From NCBI GenBank assembly GCA_950106755.1, contig OX467087.1:14326047-14390046 (forward strand): a stretch of DNA of 64,000 nt, in the 5' to 3' direction. Positions 1 through 11,550 of this stretch are shown here, piece by piece. A program made the translations under genes and the position numbers. The notes under the pieces are model-generated. The model worked only from the letters and a program-made list of their open reading frames with translations. It did no database searches and had not been told where the DNA came from. The first letter of the stretch is position 1; every line of letters starts with the position of its first letter. The DNA comes from Climacium dendroides. Taxonomy: Eukaryota; Streptophyta; Bryopsida; Hypnales; Climaciaceae.

Positions 1-3000
1 CCGAAGAGCTTAGCCACTCAAAAAGTGCACGCCCTCGATAAAGAAACTGCAAAACATATATACAGTATATTTACATGCTGCAACGGTGATTCAAAGCGGT
101 GATAGGTATCATGAGCAAAAACTGAACTCACAAATAAACACTTCTATTTCGTCCTTTCATGAAATCTAGTGCTACTATGCTAACTCCATGTCAGCTTGCG
201 TCTAAACAAAGGGCCACCACAATGACGGCAGCAATACAGATTTTTTTCAAACAGTACAAAGGCATACGATACGAGGATAAGATCATGGACCTAGAAAAAA
301 TTTACATAAGAAGTTGACCAGAAAGAAAATGAAATAAGAAATCCACGAATTCACTCACAGCGTGTTGCTTGCCGAGCATTACACTTCTCTGTATAACTGC
401 GACAACATCAGGTCCAATCGTTCCATCCTACAGAAACAAACAGTGTTGTTATTACACAAAAATTCTGGTTAACTACTCCAAAAGATGCTGAAAAGAAAGG
501 GCATGAGCGTTTGAGAAAAGAATTGAGGAAGATGAGAAAGAAAACATACAGGACCCAGGAGAGGCTCCAAAGTAATGCAACAAATAGGAGCACAATGTTG
601 AGGTCCCTGTGAGAACGCGTCTAAAACTCCCATCCCGAACAATGGAACCTCCACGCCTCCCATCAAGGCTGTTAGAACAGCTTTCCGCACCTAAAATCAA
701 AAAGAGAGAAATTATGCTCACTGCCATTTGTGCCCATCGGTACTTCCTTGCTTTGACAAGTTGAAATTCAAGCAATGAAATGCAATTAATAATATTACTG
801 TATAAACTACGGTAAATCCATTATCCGAGAAATCAAGAAGAAAGTCTAGAATAGACACTAAGAAATTCAGAATCTTGTGAATTACCAAAGAAAACGACAT
901 TCGAATTTAACCAAATCTTGAGCATTATTGCCTCATTCAAGTAAATCTAAGTGACTGAAATATCAACATCAGGCATTGAAAGTGGGCACAAAAAACATGA
1001 CAACAGAAGAGGCAAGTATCTCCTGTTGCAATTGCTGAAGCTCTACAGAAAACGCAAGAGAATCCTAGAGGTTACAATTACCGGTGATGGCATTGCTGCA
1101 ACATAGACTTGCTCAAGGCAATAATGCTGGTACAGACACTGGGTCACCTTCGCCTTCTCCTGAGATATCTGCAAGTCCATATGACACAATAAGTACACAA
1201 TATCCACAAAACAAGCTGCCTACGTACATGTGGTGCCTGAGTGGAACTATGAGGTCTGCCAAGAATTACAAAAAATTTAGGGAATAATCAAATCAGAGGC
1301 GGGTTGCAAAGAGCACATACTTGCAATGTAATAGAAGCTGCAGCTTCAACATCCGCATTTGTGTTCAAATCTGCTTCAATTGTTGGGTTGTTGCATACAA
1401 GCCCAGCGATGATTTCCACCTGCATGAAAAAGAAAAAAGATAAAGAAGCAAAGATCAGAAACGACCAGCAAAAACTTGAGTTTGAGTAACTGACTAACAG
1501 CATATGACCATACAAAACGAAACCTTGGTGTTAAAGGCACCAGAAAAGGTAAAAAGCGTAACATAATACGGCAACTATAAGCTGAAGCTCTCATGGAGGA
1601 TGGGGTCAATCCTTTTTAGCCGAACAATTTGTTGGGATAGACCAATGCAAAGTAATTTCAACCTGACATTGCTGCATAAATGATTCGGACACTATCTAAC
1701 TAGCACTTTGTGATATAATCCCTCCAGTGAGATCCCGCCTCAAGGAAAATCAAAAGACAGACTTCTGCACTAGACTTACCAGATATCCAAACAAAAGAGC
1801 AGTATCTTGATTTGGACAAGCCAAAGCAACTAGTCCCCTGTAATTCCATGCAGAGAACCAAATCAGAAATCAATTCAAGCGCTCTGATGAGAGGTTGCCA
1901 ACCACATTTATACAATAAAAGGGTAAAGATTGGTTTATAATAATGTCCGCAATTTCTTACCTCATGACTTGGGGATCCAAAGCACGTTGCCAAAGTAGCT
2001 GATCCATAGATCTGGTTAACAAAGGCTGCACAAAAAATAACTCATATCAAATGAAGTTGGTGTCTCTGATTTCTTCCTCTAAACTCCCAACTTGCCATAT
2101 TTATGGATGACTTCTCATCCAAAATTTAGCTGAAAAGAATCTGCTCAAGAAATTTTAATCGCAAGATACTGTACACAGTGCAAATCTTCAATCTAGTTAA
2201 TTCAATAATATAAGCTAATAAGTGTCCCGTATCTGCTTGTGAAACATTTCATGGGGTCTGAGTAACTGGTTAAAAACTAAGGCCAACAAAATACCTTAAG
2301 GTGATCCAGCTGGCGGCAATTCAAACGTGGATTTATCAAGACCTGCACAACCAACATAAGCACAATATAAGACGCCAAGTACTCCCATAGTCAATAGCGA
2401 GAAATTACCAGACAAAGCACTATACAACATGCATCCTCGTGACAAACATTATCTACGCACACTGAGAACTTTGAATTGCATGAAAATAAAGCTTGAAGAT
2501 TAACATAGGAAACACTCACCATGAGGTTCAGAAACCTGTCCACAAAAGCAACCAACCCATACAGAAAAAAATTAAAAACCAGAAAAGTGTGTTCACGTGC
2601 TCTCAACTCTTACCACAAAATGTGTAAGCTCCAAAGCAGCATATTCCGAAATTTCACAACAGACCTTGCATACAACTTATTCATAGAACAAACTTAAGAG
2701 TACACTGGACATATGCAATGCAATAATGTAGGATGAGGCACATTGATGACACAAATGAAAACTCACTTTCGAACGGCAAAATCTACGCTCCATTGCCGAG
2801 CAGTATTGTATAATACATCATAAACATCTTCCACCTGCATCGATTTCATTGTGCCACCATGTATGTTACTTGAGTTTGTACTTCAATTGAGTGTCCGATC
2901 TTGAGATAGTATGGTAAACATGCAGGATCACTATGGCCTTCTATCAAACCTGACAAACTTTACTTATCAGCAATCAACAAATGGAAAATGAAGGAGTCGC

Positions 3001-3733
3001 TCTCCCCCTCGCATGATATCAAATAAGAAAGCTGCAGAGAAAGTAGACAGAAATAATTTACCCTCTTCGATAATGTAGAATAAACGTACTCTCCCAAACA
3101 AAATATCCGGACTGCAAAATAACATGCGGAACACTTTGTTAAGATATCAATTCCCATATCTAGTGATTAATTATACACAAGTCTCAAAAAGGTGATATCA
3201 ATCAATTTCCTCGACCAAAGATAAGACATTTAAAAATTGCACACAATCAGTCCAGAAAAATCCATACTTCCAGGTCAAGCAAGTGCTTGTCAGACTGCTA
3301 GACAGATAAAAATACATTCTAAAGCTCTTTACTCAATCATTCACTCGGACACGCCCAACAGCACCCTCAGAGAACTCTAGGAGCTCCTGAAACACGATCT
3401 AAACCACATTTTACGCTGACGAAACCGCGAGACGCGATTCTCCTAAACAAACTGATACCGTTCGACCAAACTTTATATTTCATTCCCAAAAGAAATATCT
3501 CATGCATCTAACATTTCCCTCTGTTGCAACACAGGAAGGACAAAAGACAGCAGGTGAACTCATGGCATGAAGAGAAATGTTGAAGATTAAAGAAATTTCA
3601 GGAACGGGCTGTTAAAACAATCCATAAGTAAGGACATCAAGAATATAAAATCGACTGCAAATCGACGTGAGGGAAACAAACAGAGACGATACTCACACTC
3701 AGGTGATCCGATGCGAGAGCTCTCAACCTCCAT
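1..3733 (-). CDS. Unidentified multi-exon gene, 5' portion (continues past the left edge)
   Basis: I do not recognise this protein. Ten exons join in one frame with GT-AG introns: 3345-3386, 2767-2834, a 16-nt exon at 2520-2535, 2295-2342, 1961-2025, 1780-1837, 1321-1419, 1082-1168, 550-690 and 359-427. An eleventh begins at 46 and leaves the window. The product so far is about 240 residues, free of low complexity, with a helix-rich look (for example ALDPQVMRGLVALACPNQD and LMGGVEVPLFGMGVLDAF), so an alpha-solenoid is possible but inferred. No membrane segment or signal peptide is visible. A likely start ATG lies at 3733-3731 (MEVESSRIGSPE), but its donor does not join the 3386 acceptor in phase, so an exon is probably missing between 3390 and 3690. 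Confidence in the exons is high, in the start low. Confidence 0.72.
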
Positions 3734-4307
3734 CTTCGAACCTGTCAAGAGTCCTCGTACTCTTTCTCTTCCCTTCTCAAATTCAATCAACCACCTAAAC
3801 AACTGAGACTAAATCTGCGTCTCATAATTGCAAACAATCCGTCTCCATACTGCACGTATTTTTATTTGCACAAGAGGTTCCCGAAAAGAAAGTCACTAGC
3901 GTCTGAAACGAAGGCTGCCTCCTTCGAACACTATCACATTCCAGTGCCAAGGATATAAAAAGACCCGAACTTCCGGACTCCACACTCGCCTTCGGTAACG
4001 AAACTCCCACGACGAAACATTCCTTGCGCCTCAGCTGAAGAGCGTGAAACACCCTTACACAATCACCTTGCCGAATCCACTGACTGTAATATATTCCAGA
4101 AACGTCATAGCTACATAATCGGACAAAATTCACGGTACCTTCGATATCGCTAACAATGAGATCCGAAAGACTACGCAAACATTCCTTCAGTGAGCTACCT
4201 TAACCCCCGCGCAATCCATTATGCATTACACAACGACCATTCGCACCGCCAATTCTCATCATCAGTACATTGACGCAATGCCAAAGCTACCAAATCATTC
4301 CGAAACC

Positions 4308-4350
4308 TCTTTCCCTCTCCCTCTCTCTCTCTCTCTGTCCCTCTCTCTCC
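4308..4350. repeat. CT-rich microsatellite
   Basis: This is a run of (CT)n and CCCTCT units in the 5' flank of the left-edge gene. A short direct repeat of ATTCCAA follows at about 4351-4375. CT-rich tracts are common near plant transcription starts, but no function is shown here. Confidence 0.8.
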
Positions 4351-4619
4351 AAATTCCAAATTCCAAATTCCAAATTCGCCAAACTCGTGCCAAAAAGCAC
4401 CAATCCTCCCAACCTTCCAATTCACTCCACCGTCCTATCAAACCCTAAAAAATACCGGACAACACAAACTTCAATCCCCGTCGCATCCATCAATCCTACC
4501 TCCGCACCCGTCGGCGCGATGCATAATCAAGAACCATCCCCGTGCAAATCAAACGATCCTTCCCACACTCCCTCACACTTTCACACCCGCCTGATACTCT
4601 CTCCTCCCGCACGCGTCCA

Positions 4620-4670
4620 TCTCACCTCATCTCCTCTCACCTCATCTCCTCTCCTCTCCTCTCCTCCTTT
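4620..4670. repeat. CTCACCTCAT / CTCCT simple repeat
   Basis: This is a pyrimidine-rich tract of repeated TCATCTCCTCTC units just before a GC-richer stretch (4,680-5,040). It is probably promoter-proximal DNA of the left-edge gene. Confidence 0.75.
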
Positions 4671-4742
4671 CACAAGAAACACGGAAACGAACTTCTCGCC
4701 GCACGGATCACCAAAACCTCCCCAAAAAACTGGCCCCCAATT

Positions 4743-4754
4743 CTATATAAAATC
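4743..4754. promoter_or_regulatory. TATA-like motif in a GC-richer flank
   Basis: TCTATATAAAAT lies about 1 kb upstream of the probable start codon of the left-edge minus-strand gene. The core is nearly symmetric, so it could serve either strand. No convincing plus-strand gene follows. If it serves the minus-strand gene, a long or intron-containing 5' leader is implied. Confidence 0.25.
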
Positions 4755-5182
4755 GGAGTTCCTCGGACAGCTGCGAGCTTCGTGGAAGCGTGCGGCAACC
4801 GCCTCGGTCGAAGTGCAGAGTGCGACGGAGCAATCGGGCGTGGATGAGGCCGGGTGACGAGGAAGGCAAGCCAACTGAAGAGCAAAGCAAGTCACGGAGA
4901 CTGCTTTTCGCGGTCCGTCCCTTTCACTTGTTTCCGAAACACGCCCCGCCTCGGAGTGACGCATCCCCGGTAACTCAGATCCAGCTGGACTTATTTCGCA
5001 GCGGACTGGCCAGTGGGGTGGAGCCACGGTGGCAACGTGCTTTTTGACGGTAAGTAACTTTTGGGTGGTCGAGGTCAACATAAGTTACGTGAGTAACATA
5101 AGTTACGTGATTTTGGTGGGGGTGGGGGTAGGAAGCCCATTGTGGATTGTTTGGTCATTGAGAATAAGGTGGAAACAACTAA

Positions 5183-6253
5183 CACTAGAAGAAAAACGTG
5201 TTTGTTGCAACCCACTGAGATGCGATTATGTGTCCTATACAACTGAGATGCGACTATAGCCCTCTATATTTGCACCAAATTTCACGTGTATGTAGTTGTA
5301 GTCGCAAAGTAGTCGGAAAATGAAGAATAGGGTTACGATATTGTAACAGAAGAACTGACATGAGGTATTCTACATCCAGTATTCATCGCAGTTGTCCATG
5401 TGGACAACTATCCACGAAGTAGAGTCCACCTTGGAAAAATGCAATCGCTCTGATTACAGGCTGCAACTAAAAACTAGAAGATTGCAACTTAGAAATGACT
5501 CAAATGCAACTAGGAATCAACTATAATGCAACTAGAGCCCGACTACAGTGCAACTAAAAAACGATTCAAATGCAACTAGAGAACAAGTGCAATGCAACTA
5601 GAACATGACTGAAAATCGATTCAATTGTCCCATATTAATTGTCAAGAATACCATCGGCTTGAACAGATAAGAATGGTAAGTTATAGCATTCTTGTGTAAT
5701 GAATTTTGATAGTAAAATTCTAATATTTATATATTTTGTAGATTTTTACACTTTGTAGATTTCTACAATTTGTAGATTTCTATAATCTACAACTCTATAA
5801 ATTATAACCAAGTCGCAAACAAGTTGCAAACCAGTTGTATGTCAATCGCAAACTAGTTGTACACTAGTCGCAAACGAGTTGCACATCAATCACAAACTAG
5901 TTGCACACCAATCACAAACTAGTTGCACACCAATCGCAAACTAGTTGCACTCTAGTCGCAAACAAGTTGCACATCAATTGCAAACTAGTTGCACACCAGT
6001 TGCATGTCAATTGCAAACCAGTTGCACACAAATAAGTGAAATAACTTCCACATCAGCAACCACGTCACAGCAGTTCATCGACGAAGTTCTCCATTGCCTA
6101 TCAAATGACAAACAACCTCGCGACTGCAGTGCAACTCATGCAACTTGGCCACTGCGACTGCGGACTCCAGAATATCACCAAGTCACAAACGTCCGATACG
6201 ACTACAAACCAGTCGCAAACCGCAGTCGCAAAACCTTGCTTTTTCTTCTAGTG
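5183..6253. mobile_element. Non-autonomous CACTA-type (En/Spm-like) transposon, copy 1
   Basis: The 1,071-bp element starts with CACTAGAAGAAAAA and ends with the exact inverse complement of it. It is flanked on both sides by the 3-bp target duplication TAA (5180-5182 and 6254-6256). CACTA termini plus a 3-bp duplication are the hallmark of En/Spm elements. Inside are many subterminal copies of short GCAACTAG-like motifs (5,460-5,610) and of CAAACTAGTTGCA-like motifs in a loose 20-25 bp period (5,805-6,040), as expected for transposase-binding arrays. No transposase reading frame is present, so it would depend on an enzyme made elsewhere. Confidence 0.85.
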
Positions 6254-6636
6254 TAAGGGAGCCGACCCATTTCCGACCACTTAAGCAATTTTGCATATCT
6301 GGAGTGTTGTTTTCTTGAGTGGAGAAATTTTCCCATATACAGAAATAGAGCTTAGAAGGATTCCGTATTTTTCTAGAATTTTATTTCTCAAAACATAATT
6401 ACTACGAATTTTTTAGTTGAAGATTATGTCCGACACATTCTCGTCATATAGGTCCTCCTATTTCCAACCATAGGTTGGTTGTAAAATCAACCAAGATTGC
6501 AGTCAATCATAATGTGTCACGACTGCATTGGAGATTGTGCCACAATTAATGTCCTGCTTTCTCCTGCTAATTGGAAAGAGTGTAGTCTATATGACGGGAA
6601 TGAGTCCCTGGTTGGGAATGGGTCGCCTCCCTTAAA
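6254..6636 (+). mobile_element. MITE family A, copy 1, abutting the CACTA element
   Basis: This is a roughly 380-bp element with imperfect terminal inverted repeats: GGGAGCCGACCCATTTCC at the left, and the complement of GGGAGGCGACCCATTCCC at the right. It has no coding capacity. A clear reverse-complement copy lies at 18,790-19,153, and a more diverged relative at 32,320-32,736. The left end starts right after the TAA that serves as target duplication of the CACTA element. Confidence 0.75.
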
Positions 6637-9031
6637 ACTACCCTAACGATGGTAAATAGTGTTATGTTGTAATTAGTGTTACCTAGACTTTTACCCTAGT
6701 CACTCTAAACTTTAATTAGTTGGCATTTAGTGTTGTGTTCACTTTTTTGAGTAGTAAGTTTTTTGAGTATATCATAAGTTTCTTGGATTCATATGTTTTT
6801 CTTTGTATTTTGATGAAATAGTTAGGTAACACTAAATGTAAACTTGTAAAAAATTTATACCCAATAGTTGACAAATAGTGTCTATGTTGGCATTTAGTGT
6901 TGGTAACATTAACCGGATTGTTGACAATTAGTGTTATGCTTCGTGATTAGTGTTGCCAACACTATTTATCATCATTAGAGTAGTGTATCCATTGCCACGT
7001 GCCAAATTAAAAATTAAAATAATTTTCTAATTTTCTTTTAATCAAAAATTGTTCAAAAATTCATAGCTTTCACTTTGAAGGTCTAAATGTCATGAAACAA
7101 AATCCGTGCGCTAAGGGCTGTTTTATGGTACCAAGTACGCGATCGGGGTACGCACGGTTCATGAGATCTCAACGTAACAAACAAACAAAACAAAACAAAC
7201 ATCCTATCTTGATGGGTGGATTGTCAGAATCAAGAATTCAACACAATCGCAAGTTTACTTTAGGCAGGGTATTTTTTTCCTATTAGCAAATGAAAATCAT
7301 GAATTATATATTGGCCCACCTATGTGAGTTCCATAATTTTTCAAAGTGGAAAATGTGTAGATCATTGAATCTACCTTGGACTTGTCTACTTGCTAACCTC
7401 ATTTAGCGTCACTCATTACCTACTAAAAGTAAAAAAAAGGGGAATTTTGGAGCCCTTAAACCATGCCAAAATTGATTACAATCTATTCTTAGAGGTAGTA
7501 TTCCTTGTTGGTTTAGTTACCACAATGACATGGAAGCCACCACTTAGTTGTCCCTAATATGGTAAAGTTCCTTGACTATGTTTTCATCAAAAATGCTCCA
7601 AAATTGTCATTTCTAGTACACGTACCAAATTTTAAGAAAAAAAAAAATAGACACATGTAACCATAAAATCATGTAATAAACTTATTTAAAAAGATGTGGA
7701 AAAAATTTCAGAAATTTCTACCCTGTGGATCACTAGATACTAGCATGTGAAGCAACAAAATAATTTTGTGGCCTTGCTAAAAATAGGGCACTTGCACTTT
7801 ACAATGTCACATTTGTATGAAAAAATGTCCACACTGGTGATGCTTCTTTAGTTTCATTCTTTAAGGCAAGTTGGTTACAAGCTTGAAAATTTTCAAATCA
7901 TTTGGAATTGTACAACATATAGGAAAAAAATTGTAACGGGAATAGTAAGTAGAAAGAAGTAGAGAATGATTCAAAATACAAAATTGTTAAGAATTTAGTT
8001 ATGGATTAAGAAAATGTCAACTCCAATGGTTTTTGTGTTGTAATAAACAATCTACATCCTATGATTTTATTATTGTCAAAAGAACATTGAAAATTGGGTT
8101 AAATAAAGTTCTTCAAAGTTTATTTGAGAGTAGAGATTCGCCCACAAACTAAAACTCCTCATAACTTCCATCTCATTAATCAAAATAGAATGATTCAAAG
8201 ATTTCCACATATATAAGTCTAGAAAACCAATTTCAAATTTTTGTTTCTAGAAAAAGTGATTTTTTCTAATCTACCTTGATTGCCTGATCAAGAAAAAAAT
8301 ACATAACATACAATAACTTTTTATAATAACCATGTAATCAAAAGTTGTGAAAATTGTTGAAACTTAAAAGAAGAAAAACCTTGTTTCCATGTTCTATGAA
8401 AATTTTTAAAAAAAAATTCAATTCGTAGTGAGCTACCCCAAGCCCCAAAATTGCTATATTGCCAAAATGGAGGATCCAAAACTTGACAAAAATTTGGTAG
8501 GACCAACAACCAAATAGTGTGCAAAAATAAAGGTGTCGATATGCAACTTCTTCTTTCATAAAATTATCAAATTTTAGTTGATTGCCATTTCAAACCTAAG
8601 GTCAACACCAGGGGTACAAGAAGTGGATATGTTCTTAGATAAGGAAAATATCACTTTAGAGTTGGCCATTAGGGACTTTGAGTGCTCGAACAAGGTTGGA
8701 CAGGTATCACTTTAAGGTTGTTGTTACCTCGGTTGTCACAACCAACCCCTATTCTGTCATCCATGTCTATCTAATGTCAATATTGAAATTTAGGGCATGG
8801 TCCTAGTATGGGGGCTCCAACATTCACACCCATTATTTGAAGACTAAGGGGGAGGATTTGACAGATTTCAAAAAAATTCTTGGAAGACTGCAAACCTATA
8901 TTAGAACCATATCAAATTTAAATTTTTGTTTCAAAATTGGCATACCTTTGAAACAGAGGATGGTTGTAGCCTTTACAAATTTCAAGTTGAAAGAAAGTAT
9001 CCAGTGAGAATTCAAAATCAAAAGAAACGAA
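6637..9031. other. AT-rich intergenic DNA without a supported gene
   Basis: I see no exon chain or long reading frame here. The first part carries several scattered TAGTGTT-containing motifs (6,650-6,960). The part from about 7,000 to 7,260 resembles 51,990-52,330, sharing a run of AAACAAAACAAAACAAAC and neighbouring text. The rest is mostly a dispersed repeat listed separately. Confidence 0.6.
7580..8250 (+). repeat. Dispersed repeat, copy 1 (second copy at 22,605-23,290)
   Basis: About 650 bp align in the same orientation with 22,605-23,290. Shared landmarks include GACTATGTTTTCA, ACACATGTAA, CTTGAAAATTTTCAAATCAT and ACAATTTAGTTATGG-like text. Neither copy has an open reading frame. No termini are evident, so the class is unknown; it may be an eroded piece of a larger transposon. 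Confidence 0.65.
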
Positions 9032-9206
9032 ATGGGGAATTTCATTAAAATGGCAATATTCCATGTGCCATTTTTATAGTGTATCATTCCCACAGTTCAG
9101 ACCGGGTGATCTGAAATCTATTAGTGTACTAGATTTCAAACCGCCTAGTCTGAACTATGGGATGTCAAAGTCACAAAATATTTGCCATTTTAATGAAATT
9201 CCCCAT
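9032..9206 (+). mobile_element. Fold-back MITE family B, copy 1
   Basis: This 175-bp near-palindrome is bounded by TGGGGAATTTCATTAAAAT and its inverse complement. A second inner inverted repeat (GATCTGAAATCT against AGATTTCAAACCGCC) means that most of the element can fold into one hairpin. A reverse-complement copy is at 30,486-30,657. It has no coding capacity. Confidence 0.8.
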
Positions 9207-10244
9207 CAAACCAAGAGGTTTTAATCAGGAAAAGATACAACCTGTGCCTTTAGAGGAGAAAAAAAGTTGTCTCTGTCTTCAAAAAGGAGGCAAATTACCA
9301 AGGCAACTCCGAAAACTTCCCCAAACACTAAGTGGTATTATAATTGGAACTATTCCATCTAAAGTAAACTACCCCATTACAACAAACAAAATGGAAGCAA
9401 GCCCATCGTATTCAAAATTGTAATGGTTACTGGTTAGGTATACATTCAAATTCTAAACCACTATGATCATAATTCAGCCCACAATAGGCTTGCTCCCATT
9501 TTGTCCATAATGGGGTAGTTCACCTTACACCATCCCCAAATATGACTTCCAATCATTATGTTGAAATCTTTAAAAAAAATCTTAGATCTCATTTTAAAGT
9601 CTTAGATTTCTGAAATTGAAATCTTCGATGCAAGAGATGATGGACTCCAAGAGTTTTGGGGTGACTCTCACCACCACCACCACTCGAGAATGTTCCGTAT
9701 AGAACGGCAAACCAGCTTGAAGAAGCGGCGGCCGGGTGGTTTTTTTTCTGTTGGTGAAGCTACAGTCGCGATGAGTCGTGCATGACGCCTCACTCACTGC
9801 AGCAAGTTAGTCTAGGTTGCAAGCTAATGAACGACCATGCTTTTCACATGAGCTTCATGCTGTCCGTCCTCCCTCCCTCCCTCTTTCCCTGTCTACAGAA
9901 AAGGTAGCTGGAGGGAGTCAATGGTCTCCTGCTGCAAGCAACACTCCCCAATCGCCACGCCACTGAAAGTGTGTGGGTGCCGAAAGCGTGGGGCGTGCCA
10001 CTGGCGAGAAACGACGTTGCGGTAAGTAAGCTTTAAGAAAGAGAAAAAGAAAAGGGAGACAGTCTGTGCCGAACTTTCTTCCCAAGTCAAAAAAAAACTA
10101 CAAACACTACCGTGTAGTGTAGTTTAGTTTAGTAGGCGACTCTGATTTCTCGTTATAAAACAGAAAAACAAAAAACTGGAGTGGAGTGACTGTAGAACAG
10201 GCAGCGAGTTGCTGAACGAACATTAATACATTGTTTAGTACCGA
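9207..10244. other. Intergenic DNA with a GC-richer island, no gene supported
   Basis: From 9,600 to 10,090 the base composition rises and short open frames appear on both strands, none with a recognisable product or a supported splice chain. A (CCT)n tract lies near 9,870-9,890. I make no gene call. Confidence 0.5.
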
Positions 10245-10501
10245 ATGATGAGGTCATGGTTCCCTTTGGCATCCTTGGAAAATGAGACACCTACAGTGAA
10301 CAAAATTGTCTTATTGTCTGATTCATGGCTCCTTGAACAACACCAATCCTTGAAGTAATTGATAAGTCCCTCCTTTGCATCTAGCAAGAGCATAATACCT
10401 TCCTAGCATAGGGAGGACTCCCTTGTTGCTTGGTTTAATATTAAGCATCTCTACCGTCAAGCATCTTCACATAGGCAACATAAAAAGTCATTTCGATTTC
10501 T

Positions 10502-10735
10502 GAGGGTCAAGGCCCGAGTCACTTCCAGTAACTCTTCTTTTGGAACAGTTGCAGTGCGTCCTGCTTCGCCCTCACGATAATAAGAGTAGGCTTTTGTATT
10601 GAAGTGAGGGTCGGTGGAGCCTGCTGATCATCGATGAAATGGATGTCCCCATTTTGCAGGAACAAACCATTTGACTGATGACTGGCAGGCTCCACTGGCC
10701 CCAGACTCCATATGGAAGTACGCCCTGACCTTGTT
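10502..10735 (-). pseudogene. Coding-like fragment with an in-frame stop, family unknown
   Basis: The minus strand reads about 77 codons in one frame with a single TGA near 10,630. The text looks protein-like rather than random: WFVPAKWGHPFHR before the stop, then FNTKAYSYYREGEAGR and PKEELLEVTRAL. There is no start codon or clear splice site, and repeats flank it on both sides. It could be an exon remnant of a dead gene, or two exon pieces. I do not recognise the parent family. Confidence 0.3.
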
Positions 10736-10989
10736 ACAATTTCAATTTATTGTTGTTGGGACCCTCTTATGATGTTGCTCTAACTCATGTGGATGTTGCT
10801 CCCTCCTTGAATAATGCGTGAACTCTTGTGTGGACTCAAAAGACTTAAAAAACACTGTGGATGGAGCGTTGTAGGGTCTCTCCACAAAGAACGGAAAGCG
10901 ATAACGGTGATGCACTGGAACCCAAAAGTGTTGCATTTTTACTTCAGTCAAGGTCATGTCTGTCTTGAAGTTTGCATAGTAGAGCTACT

Positions 10990-11550
10990 CTTATGCAATG
11001 ATATGAAGTACGTTGATTCAGTGTCCTACTAGTGAATGTGAAACTAATATTACCAAAGTCACATTGGTCATTGTAATATTGTTTACTAATGAGGTAGGGC
11101 AGGGCCTCTTTTGCATCTCTGAAAAGGGGACAGCCCCCTCCAATGAGTAAAATCGTTTTATTGATGCCTCTTCAACCAACGCCACTAAATCCTTGAATAA
11201 ATTGATAAGTCCTTTCCAAGTATCTAGGAAAGTATAATACCTTCCCAATATAGAGAAGATCATTTCTTGGTTATACAATGTTATGAAGTACATTGCTTTG
11301 TTCTAATAGTGCATGTGAGACTAACTTTACCAAAGTCACATCACTCATTGTAACATTTTACTAATGAGATAGGGTGGGGTCTCTTTGAAAAGTGGATGGC
11401 CCTTCCAATGAACAAAATTGTCTTATTGATGGCTCTTCAACCAATGAATCCTTGAATTAATCAATAAGTCCCGCTCTCATACATCTAGCAAAGCATAATA
11501 CCCTCCCCACATGGAGAGGACCATAGCTTAGTTATACAATGTTATGCATT
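10990..11550 (+). repeat. Tandem pair, period about 275 bp
   Basis: Two successive units start near 11,029 (AGTGAATGTGAAACTA) and 11,306 (AGTGCATGTGAGACTA). They run through the same landmarks to TTATACAATGTTATG. They are the best-preserved part of the surrounding degenerate family. Confidence 0.75.

Noticed and set aside
4270..4857. 195-codon plus-strand frame upstream of the left-edge gene
   Set aside because: It runs through CT microsatellites and is Ser/Leu/Pro low complexity without a domain, so it is more likely a promoter or leader region.
5805..6040. Possible CRISPR-like array from regularly spaced CAAACTAGTTGCA motifs
   Set aside because: The spacers are not unique, the spacing is about one repeat length, and the motifs lie inside a CACTA transposon, where such subterminal arrays are expected. 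The genome is eukaryotic.
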